Below are positions 63,700 to 64,000 of a stretch of 64,000 nucleotides of DNA, one piece after another (position 1 is the stretch's first letter; each line of letters begins with the position of its first letter). Position numbers and translations under genes: made by a program. Source of the DNA: Juglans regia (Eukaryota; Streptophyta; Magnoliopsida; Fagales; Juglandaceae); NCBI RefSeq assembly GCF_001411555.2, contig NC_049904.1, positions 33,623,473-33,687,472 of the forward strand. The letters run 5' to 3'. The notes under the pieces were generated by a model that saw nothing but the letters and a program-made list of their open reading frames with translations, did not search any database and was not told where the DNA came from.

Positions 63700-64000
63700 G
63701 TAGGTTTTTTCTTCCCCTCTCTATTAGATATATAGGTGGTGCTAATGTGACTCCCAGCTTTTACTGTTGGGCATCCTACTAGTACAATTTTTTATTTTTC
63801 TTCCTTTTTCTTTATATTTTTTAAATATATTTAAAAAATAGAAAAAATACACCAATATAGTAATAGTCACTTCCTTAATCAATAAGTAATAAAAAAATTA
63901 AAAAAAAAATTAAATGCATAAACGGTCAAAATGAGACGGCATAGTAACATCATTCTAGATATATTGCCAATTAGAGCAAAATAGATTTGTTCGTTGATTT

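Overview
The window reads as nuclear DNA of a flowering plant, most likely a woody eudicot. It has AT-rich intergenic DNA, short exons with GT..AG introns, and plant-specific families (plant SDR110C-type dehydrogenases, ILR1-like auxin-conjugate hydrolases, a relic of bacterial-type PEP carboxylase). It also has dense layers of typical plant mobile DNA: a SINE, L1-type LINE tails, and hAT, Mutator, PIF/Harbinger and Helitron-like elements. A Fagales (walnut/oak-like) origin is only an impression. Exon models below were built by hand; the reading frame closes exactly at every junction given.

Layout. 1.1-2.8 kb (minus): a small gene whose exons carry two ORFs, of 106 and 75 aa, that meet in an ATGA overlap; a SINE sits in its intron. 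7.5-11.0 kb (plus): a complete eight-exon gene for a 421-aa TLDc-domain protein (MEAK7-like), followed by the 3' end of an antisense L1 LINE. 13.9-23.1 kb (plus): an SDR pseudogene with a 6-kb intron and two transposon insertions in exon 2; the intron holds a relic of bacterial-type PEP carboxylase, a gene fragment beside a Helitron-like end, and an LTR fragment. 24.8-25.7 kb (plus), 42.3-43.4 kb (plus) and 44.2-46.0 kb (minus): three intact SDR genes with the same short first exon and phase-2 intron. 30.8-41.6 kb: a roughly 10.8-kb block of four partial copies of one repeat unit of about 4 kb, with MITEs whose empty sites are preserved in sister copies. 46-58 kb: gene-poor, with tandem duplications, a Helitron-like end and a 3-kb terminal-inverted-repeat element. 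58.4-60.7 kb (plus): a complete ILR1-like IAA-amino acid hydrolase gene, then a relic of a last exon at about 61 kb, then a second ILR1-like gene from 62.5 kb that runs off the right edge.

Two tandem families dominate. The SDR array falls into two subgroups by motif (YSNAG: the 24.8-kb and 42.3-kb genes; NNAG: the pseudogene and the 44.2-kb gene), so the array probably began from at least two ancestral copies. The M20 hydrolase pair shares exon sizes. The most unusual coding arrangement is the two-ORF gene at the left end. The most informative structural region is the repeat block, where the copies date one another's insertions.
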